Assembly: GCF_047200635.1 (NCBI RefSeq)
Contig: NZ_JBJZOI010000014.1
Coordinates: forward strand, 96,360-160,359
DNA length: 64,000 bases
Direction: 5' to 3'
Source of the DNA: Saccharopolyspora_C sp047200635
GTDB taxonomy: Bacteria; Actinomycetota; Actinomycetes; Mycobacteriales; Pseudonocardiaceae
The notes under the pieces: model-generated
Database searches by the model: none
What the model was told of the DNA's origin: nothing
What the model saw: the letters and a program-made list of their open reading frames with translations, nothing else
Position numbers and translations under genes: made by a program
In this document: one piece after another, positions 51,854 through 60,724 of the stretch
Numbering within the stretch: the stretch's first letter is position 1
Layout of the letters: every line of letters starts with the position of its first letter

Positions 51854-53263
51854 ATGACCCGCGAGACCACCACCGAGGACGCGACCGGTTCGGACGCCCG
51901 CCCCGCGCTGAGCCTGGGCACCGCGGCGGCGCGGAACCTGTCGACCACGACGAAGACCCCGCCCCAGATGCAGGGCATCACGTCCCGCTGGCTGCAGCGA
52001 TCCCTCCCCTGGGTGGAAGCGAGTTCCGGCACCTACCGGGTGAACCGGCGGCTGACCTACACCCTCGGCGACGGCCGTCTCACCTTCGTCAGCACCGGGA
52101 AGCACGTGCGGGTGGTCCCGCAGGAGCTGCGGGAGCTCCCGGCGCTGCGGGACTTCGACGACGCCGACGTGCTCGCCGCGCTGGCGGACCGGTTCGTGCA
52201 GCGCGAGTACGACAGCGGAGCGGTGCTGGCCGAGGCCGGTGCTCCGGTGGACCGGATCCTGCTGCTGGCGCACGGGAAGGCGCAGCGGCTCACCTCCGGC
52301 GAGTACGGCGGGGACGCGGTGCTCGGAGTGGTCGCCGACGGCGAGCACGTGGGCGCGGGACTGCTGCTGGGCCCCGGGCAGCAGTGGCCGTGCACGGTCA
52401 AGACGCTCACCCCGTGCACCGTGCTGGAACTGCGCGAGGAGGTGATCGAGCAGACCTCGGCCCGATCCGAGGGCCTGCGGGCGCACCTCGAGGCGGTGCG
52501 GTCCCAGCCGCGGCGATCGCAGAACAAGCACGGCGAGGCCGAGATCGACATCTCCTCCGGGCACGACGGCGAGGCCCGGCTGGCTGCCACCTTCGTCGAC
52601 TACGAGACCGCGCCCCGCGAATACGAACTCGCCGTCGCGCAGACCGTGCTGCGCGTGCACAGCCGCGTGTCCGACCTCTACAGCACGCCGATGGACCAGA
52701 CCGAGCAGCAGCTGCGGCTCACCATCGAAGCGCTCCGCGAACGCCAGGAGCACGACCTGATCAACAACGCCGACTTCGGCCTGCTGCACAACGCCGACCT
52801 CTCCCAGCGCATCCACACCCGCACCGGGCCACCGGCCCCGGACGACCTCGACGAGCTGCTCTCCCGGCGGCGCAAGACCCGGTTCTTCCTCGCCCACCCA
52901 CGCGCGATCGCCGCGTTCGGGCGGGAGTGCAGCAAGCGCGGGGTGCTGCCCGAGACCGTGGAGGTCGACGGCACCAGGGTCACCGGCTGGCGCGGTGTGC
53001 CGATCCTGCCCAGCGACAAGATCCCGGTGACCGAGACCGGGACCAGCTCCATCCTCGCGATGCGCACCGGCGCCGAGGACAACGGCGTCGTCGGGCTGCG
53101 CCAGACCGGCATCCCCGACGAGCACGAGCCGGGGCTGAACGTGCGGTTCATGGGCATGGACGAGCACGCGGTGGTGTCCTACCTGATCAGCACCTACTAC
53201 TCGGCCGCGGTGCTGGTGCCCGACGCGCTCGGGGTGCTCGAACACGTCGAAACCACTCGGTGA
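51854..53263 (+). CDS. Family 2B encapsulin nanocompartment shell protein, copy 2
   Basis: 469 residues, same architecture as copy 1: LSLGTAAARNLSTTTKTPPQ and MQGITSRWLQRSLPWV, inserted cNMP-like domain (~75-200), HK97 C-terminus IHTRTGPPAPDDLDELLS and YLISTYYSAAVLVPDALGVL. The insert has lost the cassette: where copy 1 has GSYFGESALL this copy reads GEHVGAGLLL. The core shell regions are nearly identical and the insert is the most divergent part, so the two shells may co-assemble but differ on the surface. ATG 59 nt after the cyclase-like gene; weak ribosome-binding site. Operon member. Confidence 0.93.
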   Translation: MTRETTTEDATGSDARPALSLGTAAARNLSTTTKTPPQMQGITSRWLQRSLPWVEASSGTYRVNRRLTYTLGDGRLTFVSTGKHVRVVPQELRELPALRDFDDADVLAALADRFVQREYDSGAVLAEAGAPVDRILLLAHGKAQRLTSGEYGGDAVLGVVADGEHVGAGLLLGPGQQWPCTVKTLTPCTVLELREEVIEQTSARSEGLRAHLEAVRSQPRRSQNKHGEAEIDISSGHDGEARLAATFVDYETAPREYELAVAQTVLRVHSRVSDLYSTPMDQTEQQLRLTIEALRERQEHDLINNADFGLLHNADLSQRIHTRTGPPAPDDLDELLSRRRKTRFFLAHPRAIAAFGRECSKRGVLPETVEVDGTRVTGWRGVPILPSDKIPVTETGTSSILAMRTGAEDNGVVGLRQTGIPDEHEPGLNVRFMGMDEHAVVSYLISTYYSAAVLVPDALGVLEHVETTR

Positions 53264-53276
53264 AGGAGACCGGCCG

Positions 53277-54314
53277 ATGACCGCACACGTGGACGAAGCC
53301 GAGCGGACCGTGAGCGACGCGCTGCGCGCGGGGCGGGCGCTGCTCGATCCCGCCCTGCGCGCCGCCGTCGGGTCCCTGCCCGAGTCGATGCAGCTCATCG
53401 CGGGCCACCACTTCGGCTGGCGCGACGAGCACGGCGCCCCGGTGGACGAGGACCAGGGCAAGGCGATCCGGCCGACGCTGGTGCTGCTCGCCGGGCGCGG
53501 TGTCGGAGCGGAACCCGAGCAGGTGCTGCCCGCGGCCGTCGCGGTGGAGCTCGTGCACAACTTCTCGCTGCTGCACGACGACGTCATGGACGGTGACCTC
53601 ACCCGCCGGCACCGGCCGACGGCGTGGCGGGTGTTCGGTTCGGGACCCGCGATCCTCGCCGGGGACGCCCTGCTCACGCTCGCGGCGGACGTGCTCACCA
53701 GCAGCGGGCACCCGGCCGCGATGGCCGGGCTGAAGGAGCTCAACGCCACCGTGCTCGATCTCGTCGACGGGCAGAGCTCGGACATGTCGTTCGAGCGGCG
53801 CACCGACGTGGCGCTGCCCGAGTGCCTGACCATGGTCGGATCGAAGACGGGGGCGTTGCTGGGGTGCAGCGGTGCGCTCGGCGCGTTCTTCGGGGGCGCC
53901 GACGCGGAGCGGGTCGAGCGGATGCGGCGGTTCGGGCACCGGCTCGGCCTCGCGTTCCAGCTCGTCGACGATGTGCTGGGGATCTGGGGCGACCCGGCGG
54001 TGACCGGGAAGCCCGTGCACTCGGACCTGCGGAACCGGAAGAAGTCGCTTCCCGTGGTGGCGGCGCTGAACTCCGGCACCGCCGCGGGGCGCGAGCTCGC
54101 GGAGCTGTACGCGCTGCCTCGGGAACTCACCGACGAGGACGCCGCGCGGGGTGCTCGACTGGTGTCGGACTCCGGGGCGCGGGATTGGAGCCGCGCGCAC
54201 ATCGACACCCTGCAAGCCGAGGCCCTGCACCACCTCGACGCGGCGGTGCTGGCGGCGGAACCGGCGGCGGAGCTCACCGCCCTCACCCACCTGCTCACCC
54301 AACGCCAGCGGTGA
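53277..54314 (+). CDS. Polyprenyl synthetase family protein, probable encapsulin cargo
   Basis: 345-residue trans-isoprenyl diphosphate synthase fold. First Asp-rich motif LLHDDVMDGD (complete) preceded by the family KAIRPTLVLLAGRG; second motif FQLVDDVLGIWGDP, where the third Asp of DDxxD is replaced by Gly, as in the polyprenyl transferases found beside Family 2B encapsulins. Condenses isopentenyl with allylic diphosphates in the family; product here unknown. No long disordered N-terminal extension like that of the terpene cyclase cargos. Starts 13 nt after shell 2 (GAAGGAGACC upstream) and ends the operon at repeat cluster VIII. Confidence 0.93.
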   Translation: MTAHVDEAERTVSDALRAGRALLDPALRAAVGSLPESMQLIAGHHFGWRDEHGAPVDEDQGKAIRPTLVLLAGRGVGAEPEQVLPAAVAVELVHNFSLLHDDVMDGDLTRRHRPTAWRVFGSGPAILAGDALLTLAADVLTSSGHPAAMAGLKELNATVLDLVDGQSSDMSFERRTDVALPECLTMVGSKTGALLGCSGALGAFFGGADAERVERMRRFGHRLGLAFQLVDDVLGIWGDPAVTGKPVHSDLRNRKKSLPVVAALNSGTAAGRELAELYALPRELTDEDAARGARLVSDSGARDWSRAHIDTLQAEALHHLDAAVLAAEPAAELTALTHLLTQRQR

Positions 54315-54324
54315 CGCCGTCGGA

Positions 54325-54458
54325 GTGAACGGACCGTTCGTCCCATCCTGCTGGGCGAACGGTCCGTTCACCCACTTCCCGCAAGCCGTCCGGGGCTGGG
54401 CGCGAGTTGTGGTGAACGGACCGTTCGCCCAACTCCCTTGGACGAACGGTCCGTTCAC
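54325..54458. repeat. Palindromic 47-bp repeat cluster VIII (2 copies)
   Basis: Copies at 54325-54371 and 54412-54458 (spacing 87), both near consensus. It lies between the convergent polyprenyl synthetase and Spo0M-like genes, directly after each stop, so here a terminator role is plausible. Confidence 0.95.
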
Positions 54459-54480
54459 TCACGCACCGCTGCCCCGGGCG

Positions 54481-55437
54481 TCAGTCCTCCTCGCCCTCGA
54501 AGAAGTCACCCACCTCGTCGATCACTTCGCCCGCGACCACGCCGCCGACGAGTCCCGCCCCGACGCCGAGCGCCGCACCGGCGGCGACACCGCCCCAGCC
54601 CGGCCCGCCGCCGTGGTGCTCCTCGTGGTGCCCATGCTCGGGATGTCCGCCGCCGAAGAGGCCACCGCGCTGCGCGACCTCGTCGAGCCAGCGGGTCAGG
54701 TCGGAGGTCCAGTCCGCCTGCTCCGCCTCGGCGTGGGTGCGACGGAAGCGGCCGAACTCGTCCTGGCCGGAGCGGAAGAGCCCACCGCGCTTGTCGGCTT
54801 CGAGCACGACGTGCACCCCCTCGGGGTCAGCGACGAAGGTGAGCTCGACCTCGTTGATGCGCTCCTGGTACTGCGGCGGCGGGAAGAACTCGATCTCCTG
54901 GAACATGGGCAGCTGCTGGTCCACGCCGTAGAGCTGCGCGATCTCGAGGTCGGTCGACTTGAACTGGAACCCGAGCGCTCCGAACGCGTCGAGGACCCGG
55001 GACTGCGAGGGAAGCGGCGCCACGAACAGGCCGTCCAGGTCGCCCTTGTCCACGCCGCGGGCGACGGCGAGTTCGGTGCGCACCCCGAGCAGGACGCCGG
55101 GGAGCTGCTGTCCGTCGACGACGTTGATCGGCGTCTCCCAGGGGATCGGGACGGCGAAGGGGATCACCTTGTGCTCCTCGGCCTCGAAGCGGAAGCTCTC
55201 CGCGACGACGACGTGCAGGAACTCGACGGTGGCGTCGTGCTGTTCGTCCCCGCGCTCCAGCTCGGCCTTCGCCTCGAAGCGGAGCGTCACGCGCTCGATG
55301 TCGACCTCACCGTCACCCCCGGTGATCCGGACTTCGCCTGCGAGGGTGGCTCCCGGAAACACGTGCGGTTCGGTGAGCACGGTGTCGACGGTGGGGCCGC
55401 CGATCCCGAACGCACGCAGCATCTTCTTGAACACCAA
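54481..55437 (-). CDS. Spo0M-like sporulation control protein
   Basis: 318 residues. The arrestin-like Spo0M fold is visible in PTVDTVLTEPHVFPGATLAG, then VTLRFEAKAELERGDEQHDA, VIPFAVPIPWETPINVVDGQ and FFPPPQYQERINEVELTFVA. The C-terminal ~70 residues form an unusual tail: GGLFGGGHPEHGHHEEHHGG followed by Ala/Gly-rich AAGAALGVGAGLVGGVVAGE and an acidic end. In Bacillus Spo0M affects sporulation; its actinobacterial role is less clear. ATG start. It is convergent with the encapsulin operon, and no functional link is shown. Confidence 0.87.
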   Translation of the reverse strand: MVFKKMLRAFGIGGPTVDTVLTEPHVFPGATLAGEVRITGGDGEVDIERVTLRFEAKAELERGDEQHDATVEFLHVVVAESFRFEAEEHKVIPFAVPIPWETPINVVDGQQLPGVLLGVRTELAVARGVDKGDLDGLFVAPLPSQSRVLDAFGALGFQFKSTDLEIAQLYGVDQQLPMFQEIEFFPPPQYQERINEVELTFVADPEGVHVVLEADKRGGLFRSGQDEFGRFRRTHAEAEQADWTSDLTRWLDEVAQRGGLFGGGHPEHGHHEEHHGGGPGWGGVAAGAALGVGAGLVGGVVAGEVIDEVGDFFEGEED

Positions 55438-55593
55438 CGCGACCTCCCAGTCGTTTCAAGATCATCATACGAGCCCCTGCCCCCGAGTCCGATCTTGCCC
55501 TGATGTCCGATTCGCCCGCCACGAGTTCCCAGCCCGATCACCGGAACCGCCGTCGAGATCCGTCCCGTGCCCACCCGAGGAGCGGAAAAACGA

Positions 55594-55811
55594 GTGAGCG
55601 GACCGTTCGTCCCGACCGGTTGGACGAACGGTCCGCTCACTCCCCCCAGCACCCCTCCGCAGCCGGAATGGCGTGATCGGCGAACGGACCGTTCGTCCAG
55701 GAGGTCGGGACGAACGGCCCGTTCACTTGCTGCCGAACCGTCGTGTTCGGCGGGCGGCGATGGAGTGAACGGACCGTTCGCCCAATCACGTTGGACGAAC
55801 GGTCCGTTCAC
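55594..55811. repeat. Palindromic 47-bp repeat cluster IX (3 copies)
   Basis: Copies at 55594-55640, 55680-55726 and 55765-55811 (spacings 86 and 85). In the first, both arms carry matched A/G and T/C changes (GTGAGCGG ... CCGCTCAC). It fills the gap upstream of the Spo0M-like gene and downstream of the DUF1295 gene; no other feature is seen in 55438-55869. Confidence 0.95.
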
Positions 55812-55869
55812 TCATCAACCGGAACCCGAGCCGGCACCGGGGGCGGAACCCGGGGTGGCGGGGGGGTGG

Positions 55870-56637
55870 TCAACGCTTGCGCGGGGGGAGGGGGACGAAG
55901 CCGCTGGTGCGGTCGACGTAGTCGGCGTAGGCGGGGCGCCGTTCGCGGAGGCTGCGCTCCAGCATCGGTTTCCCGCTCCCCCTGGCCAGCAGCCAGGTCA
56001 TCAGCACCGGGGAGAGCACCGTCGCCACCCCCACCCAGCTCGCGCACGCCAGCAGGTAGAGGCCCCACCACACGCAAGCGTCCCCGAAGTAGTTCGGATG
56101 CCGGGTGTAGCGCCACAACCCGGTGTCGAGGACCTCGCCCTCGTTGGCCGGGTCGGCGCGGAACCGGCTCAGCTGCGCGTCACCGACGGTCTCGAACACG
56201 AAGCCCACGATCCACACCGCGATCCCGGCCCACGCCAGCGGACTCCAGGGCGCACCGATCGCCGCCTGCACCGGCAGCGAGACGAACCACATCACCAAGC
56301 CCTGCACGAGGTACACGCGCAGGAACATCAGCAACCCGACCCGATCGCCGTAGCGGCGCGCCATCTCCACGTACCGGCGGTCCTCGGGTTTGCCGGAGTT
56401 CCGCCGGTGCAGGTGCACCGACAGCCGCACGCCCCACACGACGGTGAGCGCGGTGGTGGTCCAGCCGAGCGCGGAACTCGGTCCGACCAGCGCCGACACC
56501 ACGGCGATCACGGCGAATCCGGCGCCCCACACCGAGTCGATGGTGTCGTAGCGCCCGCGCCACCGGGCGATGCCGAACGAGACGACCACGATGGCGAGCG
56601 CCGCGATCGGGGCGGCGACGAACACCGCCCCGCTCAT
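55870..56637 (-). CDS. DUF1295 family membrane protein (steroid-5-alpha-reductase-like)
   Basis: 255 residues with about seven membrane helices. Signature segments: DTIDSVWGAGFAVIAVVSAL, LTVVWGVRLSVHLHRRNSGK, and the C-terminal GLWRYTRHPNYFGDACVWWG, followed by the MLERSLRERRPAYADYVDRT end common to this isoprenylcysteine methyltransferase/steroid reductase superfamily. In Mycobacterium tuberculosis a DUF1295 gene lies in the sigK-rskA locus. Start ATG overlaps the upstream methyltransferase stop (ATGA), so the two are co-expressed and probably act on the same lipid. Confidence 0.9.
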   Translation of the reverse strand: MSGAVFVAAPIAALAIVVVSFGIARWRGRYDTIDSVWGAGFAVIAVVSALVGPSSALGWTTTALTVVWGVRLSVHLHRRNSGKPEDRRYVEMARRYGDRVGLLMFLRVYLVQGLVMWFVSLPVQAAIGAPWSPLAWAGIAVWIVGFVFETVGDAQLSRFRADPANEGEVLDTGLWRYTRHPNYFGDACVWWGLYLLACASWVGVATVLSPVLMTWLLARGSGKPMLERSLRERRPAYADYVDRTSGFVPLPPRKR

Positions 56638-57941
56638 CGCGCGCTCCTGGCCGCGGCGACGGCCTGCCGGGCGGTGGGCCGCACGGCGAGGACCTGGTTG
56701 ACGCCCATCCGGTTCTCCTCGAACGCGAGCCCGCCACCAGCCAGGTACAACCGCCAGATCCGGGCCTGCTCGACGCCGACGAGCCGCACCGCCCGGTCCC
56801 AGTCGTGCTCCAGGGTGCGAGCCCATTCCTCGACGGTCCGCGCGTAGTGCTCGCGCATCGCCTGCACGTCCCGGATCTCCAGCCCGGCCCGCTCCAGGTG
56901 CCCGAGGGTGTGCCCGACGGGGACCATGCTCATGTCCGGTGCGATGTAGGCCTCGATGAACGCACCTCCGCCCGGAGCGGTGCCCGCCCGGGACATCTGC
57001 TGGATCAGCAGGCTGCCGCCGGGACGCAGCAAGCGGTGCAGCGCCGCCGCGTACACCGGGTAGTTGCCCTCGCCGACGTGCTCACCCATCTCCACGGAGG
57101 CCACGGCGTCGAACGGCTGGTCGTCGATCTCCCGGTAGTCCTGCAACCGCACCTCGACCCGGTCCTGCAGGCCCAGCTCCGCGACGCGCTGGCGCACGTG
57201 CGCGGCCTGCTGCGCGGAGAGCGTCACCCCGGTGGCCCGCACCCCGTGGTGCTGGGCGGCGTGCAGGATCAGCGATCCCCAGCCGCAGCCCACGTCGAGC
57301 AGCCGGTCGCCCTCGGCGAGTTCGAGCTTGCGGCAGATCAGCTCCAGCTTCTCCCGCTGCGCTTCCGCGAGCCCGTGACCGTCCTCGTCCCGCGTCCAGT
57401 ACGCGCAGGAGTAGGCCATGCTCGGGTCCAGCAGCAGTTGGTAGAAGTCGTTGCCGGTGTCGTAGTGGTGGGCGATCACCTCCCGGTCGCGCGGCCTGCT
57501 GTGCAGCCTGCCGCGGGGCTTCGCCTCCCCGGCGGGCGGTGCGGGCCGCGGGCCGATGGCACCGAGCGCGAGCGCTTCGCCCAGCATCCGCCGCCACTGC
57601 CGCGGGCCGAAGCGCACCTTCCCGGGGCGTTGCTCCCGCAGCGCGGCCCAGCAGCGGCGCAGTCCGTCCGCCAGGTCGCCCTCCACGTCGAGGTCCCCGC
57701 TGACGTAGGCCCGCGCCAACCCGAGCTCCCCGGGGCTGTACAGCAGGTGCCGCAGCGCTCTGCGGTGCCGCAGCACCACTCTCGGTGAGCCCTCGGGTCC
57801 GGCTGAGCTGCCGTCCCAGGCGGTGATCCCCACCGGCAGCGCGAGCCCGATGAGATCCCGCACCGCTCGTTCGATCCGATCAGCCGCTCCCCGGCGCTGT
57901 CGCGATTCCGACACACGAACCCCTTCCACGGTCGCCGACAT
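56634..57941 (-). CDS. Cyclopropane-fatty-acid-synthase-type methyltransferase, copy 1
   Basis: 435 residues. SAM-dependent enzyme that modifies unsaturated fatty acyl chains of phospholipids. An N-terminal ~150-residue segment precedes the catalytic part: IAHHYDTGNDFYQLLLDPSM, YSCAYWTRDEDGHGLAEAQR, SAM-binding LLDVGCGWGSLILHAAQHHG, VTLSAQQAAHVRQRV, VASVEMGEHVGEGNYPVYAA. The N-terminus has GDLDVEGDLADGLRR, typical of CFA synthases. A paralogue sits at 60721. Start uncertain between ATG 57941 and a GTG eight codons in. Confidence 0.91.
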   Translation of the reverse strand: MSATVEGVRVSESRQRRGAADRIERAVRDLIGLALPVGITAWDGSSAGPEGSPRVVLRHRRALRHLLYSPGELGLARAYVSGDLDVEGDLADGLRRCWAALREQRPGKVRFGPRQWRRMLGEALALGAIGPRPAPPAGEAKPRGRLHSRPRDREVIAHHYDTGNDFYQLLLDPSMAYSCAYWTRDEDGHGLAEAQREKLELICRKLELAEGDRLLDVGCGWGSLILHAAQHHGVRATGVTLSAQQAAHVRQRVAELGLQDRVEVRLQDYREIDDQPFDAVASVEMGEHVGEGNYPVYAAALHRLLRPGGSLLIQQMSRAGTAPGGGAFIEAYIAPDMSMVPVGHTLGHLERAGLEIRDVQAMREHYARTVEEWARTLEHDWDRAVRLVGVEQARIWRLYLAGGGLAFEENRMGVNQVLAVRPTARQAVAAARSAR

Positions 57942-58033
57942 CCCGGCTTCGGAGACGGACGGCCGATCGATCGGTCGATGTGACGGGCCTCACTACCACC
58001 AATCCGGTGGTCTTCGCGCTCCGAAGGACGGGC

Positions 58034-58717
58034 ATGCAGACCCAGCGACCTCCCGGCGAAGCGGCCCCGCGAGGGGCACCGCTGCCCACCGTGCGCGTGC
58101 TGCGCTCCCGCGCCGACGAGCCGCGCACCGTGGTGCTCGTCCTGCACGGCGGCCGCGCCACCAGCCACGAGCCGGTGCGCGGCCACCACCTCGCCTACCA
58201 GCGGATGCACGCGATGGCGCGCTCGCTGCGCCGGTCCACTTCCGACAGCCCGACGCAGGTGCGGCTGCTGCGCAACCGGGTCCGGGGCTGGAACGAACCG
58301 GACCTGGACGCGCTCGCCGACGGCCGCTGGGCGGTGGACCGGATCAAGGCTGAGCACCCGGCGGCGCGGATCGTGCTGCTCGGGCACTCGCTGGGCGGCC
58401 GGGTCGCGCTGCGGCTGGCCGCGGACCCCGCGGTGCGGGGGGTGTGTGCGCTGGCGCCGTGGGTCGAGCCGGGTGAGCCGATCGAGCAGCTCGCCGGCCG
58501 CGACGTGCTCATCGCTCACGGCGACGCGGACCGCGTGACCTCGTGCTCGCTGTCCGCCGACTACGCGCGACGCGCCCTGCAGCTGCCGAACCCGCCCTCC
58601 CTGACCTACGTGCGGGTGCCCGGCGCCGGGCACGCGATGCTCCGCCGCCGCAGCGAATGGGATGCGTTGACCAGGCGCTTCGTCCGCGCCCTAGCCGAAG
58701 ACGAGGAGCAGCGATGA
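58034..58717 (+). CDS. Alpha/beta-hydrolase
   Basis: About 227 residues. Hydrolase fold: VVLVLHGGRATSHEPV (oxyanion region), nucleophile elbow IVLLGHSLGGRVALRLAA, acid in DVLIAHGDADRVTS and base His in RVPGAGHAMLRR. Substrate unknown; context suggests a lipid ester. ATG start with GAAGGACGGG 3-12 nt upstream; a GTG 18 codons earlier is possible. Stop overlaps the next ATG (ATGA). Confidence 0.87.
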   Translation: MQTQRPPGEAAPRGAPLPTVRVLRSRADEPRTVVLVLHGGRATSHEPVRGHHLAYQRMHAMARSLRRSTSDSPTQVRLLRNRVRGWNEPDLDALADGRWAVDRIKAEHPAARIVLLGHSLGGRVALRLAADPAVRGVCALAPWVEPGEPIEQLAGRDVLIAHGDADRVTSCSLSADYARRALQLPNPPSLTYVRVPGAGHAMLRRRSEWDALTRRFVRALAEDEEQR

Positions 58718-59979
58718 CCTCCACCGTGGCCGTGATCGGGGCCGGGGTCTCCGGGCTCACCGCCGCCCACCTGCTGCAGCGCCACCACGAGGTGCTGCTG
58801 TTCGAGGCCGACGACCGGCTCGGCGGACATGCGCACACCCACCAGCTCACCACCGGCGACGGCCGCGGACTCCCGGTGGACAGCGGGTTCATCGTGCACA
58901 ACCAGCGCACCTACCCGAACCTGCTGCGGTTGTTCGCCGAGCTCGGGGTGCGCACCCGCGAGACCGAGATGTCGATGAGCGTGTCCTGCGACGGCTGCGG
59001 ACTCGAGTACGCGGGTGCCAAGCGGCTCGGCGGGTTGTTCGCCCAGCCTCGCAACGCGCTGCGCCCGCACTACCTGGCGCTGCTGGCTCAGGTGGTGCGG
59101 TTCCACCGGGCCGCGAACCGGCTGCTGGACGAACCGGGCGAGCGCGCGGACGCGGTCACGCTCGGGGAGTTCCTGGACGGGCGCGGGTTCACCCGCTACT
59201 TCGTGGACCACTTCGCGCTGCCGCTGGTCTCAGCGGTGTGGTCGGCGGACTTCGAGGTCAGCAGGCGCTACCCGGCGCGCTACCTGTTCGAGTTCCTGCG
59301 CCACCACGGGATGCTCTCGGTGTCCGGCTCACCGACCTGGCGGACCGTCGTCGGTGGTTCCCGGGAGTACGTGCACCGCGCCGCCGCGCGGCTGTCCGCG
59401 GTGCACCTCGGCACCCCGGTCCGGTCGGTCTCCCGCACCGGCGGCGGAGTGGAGATCCGGGACGAGGCCGACCGCGTTCACCGCGCGGACAAGGTCGTGC
59501 TCGCCTGCCACGCCGACCAGGCGCTGACGCTGCTGGCCGACCCCACCCCCGCGGAGAAGGAGGCGCTGGGCGCGTTCGGCTACTCCGAGAACGAGACCTG
59601 GTTGCACACCGACACCGGCGTGCTGCCGGGCGCACCGGGCGCCCGCGCCTCGTGGAACCACCACAAACCGGACTGCGCCGCCGACCCGGGCCGCGTCCTG
59701 GTCAGCTACGACATGAACCGGCTGATGCGGCTCGCCGAACCCGAGGACTACCTGGTCACCCTCAACCCGGCCGGGCGCGTGCGCGCGGACCGGGTGCTGG
59801 CCCGGATGCACTACCGCCACCCGATCTACACCCCGGAATCCGTCGCGGCTCAGCAACTCCTGCCCGATCTCGGCGACGAGCGCACCCGGTTCGCCGGCGC
59901 CTACCACGGGTGGGGCTTCCACGAGGACGGTTGCGCCAGCGGGGTGCGGGCGGCCGCGGCGTTCGGGTCGGGGTGGTGA
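58714..59979 (+). CDS. FAD-dependent oxidoreductase (amine-oxidase-type, Rv0449c-like)
   Basis: 421 residues. Rossmann FAD motif STVAVIGAGVSGLTAAHLLQ (residues 3-22), LFEADDRLGGHAHTHQL, VDSGFIVHNQRTYPNLLRLF, and the C-terminal FAGAYHGWGFHEDGCASGVR. The set is characteristic of the NAD/FAD-binding protein that accompanies DUF1365 and cyclopropane synthase genes. Probably redox-modifies a fatty acyl chain with its partners. Start overlaps the hydrolase stop. Confidence 0.9.
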   Translation: MTSTVAVIGAGVSGLTAAHLLQRHHEVLLFEADDRLGGHAHTHQLTTGDGRGLPVDSGFIVHNQRTYPNLLRLFAELGVRTRETEMSMSVSCDGCGLEYAGAKRLGGLFAQPRNALRPHYLALLAQVVRFHRAANRLLDEPGERADAVTLGEFLDGRGFTRYFVDHFALPLVSAVWSADFEVSRRYPARYLFEFLRHHGMLSVSGSPTWRTVVGGSREYVHRAAARLSAVHLGTPVRSVSRTGGGVEIRDEADRVHRADKVVLACHADQALTLLADPTPAEKEALGAFGYSENETWLHTDTGVLPGAPGARASWNHHKPDCAADPGRVLVSYDMNRLMRLAEPEDYLVTLNPAGRVRADRVLARMHYRHPIYTPESVAAQQLLPDLGDERTRFAGAYHGWGFHEDGCASGVRAAAAFGSGW

Positions 59980-59983
59980 GGGC

Positions 59984-60724
59984 GTGACCGGCCCGGACGA
60001 CCTCCCCGCTCTCTACCACGGCACCGTCGCCCACACCCGGCACGGCGAGCCGCCGCTGCGCTTCCGGCACCCGATGCACATCTGGCTGGTCGATCTCGAC
60101 GCGCTGCCGCGGCTGCCGCGCTGGCTGCGACCGTTCGCCCGCTTCGAGTCCCGCGATCACCTCGGCGATCCGCGGCGCGGCATCCGGGAGAACCTGGAGC
60201 GGTGGCTCGCGCTGCGGGGCGTGCGGCTCGACGGCGGGCGGGTCCTGATGCTGGCGCACCCGCGCGTGCTCGGGCACGTGTTCAACCCCGTCACCGCCTA
60301 CTGGTGCCACGGCCCCGACGGCGCGCTGCGCTGCGTCGTGGCCGAGGTGCACAACACGTACGGCGAGCGGCACGCCTACCTGCTCGAACCAGACGACGCC
60401 GGCCTCGCCGAGGTGGACAAGGCGTTCTACGTCTCGCCGTTCCTGCCGGAGCAGGGTCGCTACGAGATGCGGTGCGCACCGCCCGGTGACCGGCTGGACC
60501 TGCGGATCCGGCTGCGCGACGAGGAGCGACCGCTGCTGACCGCGGTGCTCACCGGCCGCCGCGAGCCGGCCACTCCCCGCGCCGTGGCCCGCGCCGCGCT
60601 GCGCAGACCGCTCGTCCCGCAGCGGGTGTCCGCCCTGATCCGCCGGCACGGCATCTCGCTCTGGCTGCGCGGCGCCCGAATCGTCCCCCGTCGACCCCAC
60701 GTCCACCAGGAAGGCATCCGATGA
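59984..60724 (+). CDS. DUF1365 family protein
   Basis: 246 residues. Signature: LYHGTVAHTRHGEPPLRFRH, HPMHIWLVDLDALPRLPRWL, and HPRVLGHVFNPVTAYWCH, with EVHNTYGERHAYLLEPDDAG. The function of DUF1365 is not established; it almost always lies between the FAD oxidoreductase and a cyclopropane-synthase-like gene, as here. GTG start 4 nt after the oxidoreductase stop; its stop overlaps the next ATG (ATGA). Confidence 0.91.
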   Translation: MTGPDDLPALYHGTVAHTRHGEPPLRFRHPMHIWLVDLDALPRLPRWLRPFARFESRDHLGDPRRGIRENLERWLALRGVRLDGGRVLMLAHPRVLGHVFNPVTAYWCHGPDGALRCVVAEVHNTYGERHAYLLEPDDAGLAEVDKAFYVSPFLPEQGRYEMRCAPPGDRLDLRIRLRDEERPLLTAVLTGRREPATPRAVARAALRRPLVPQRVSALIRRHGISLWLRGARIVPRRPHVHQEGIR

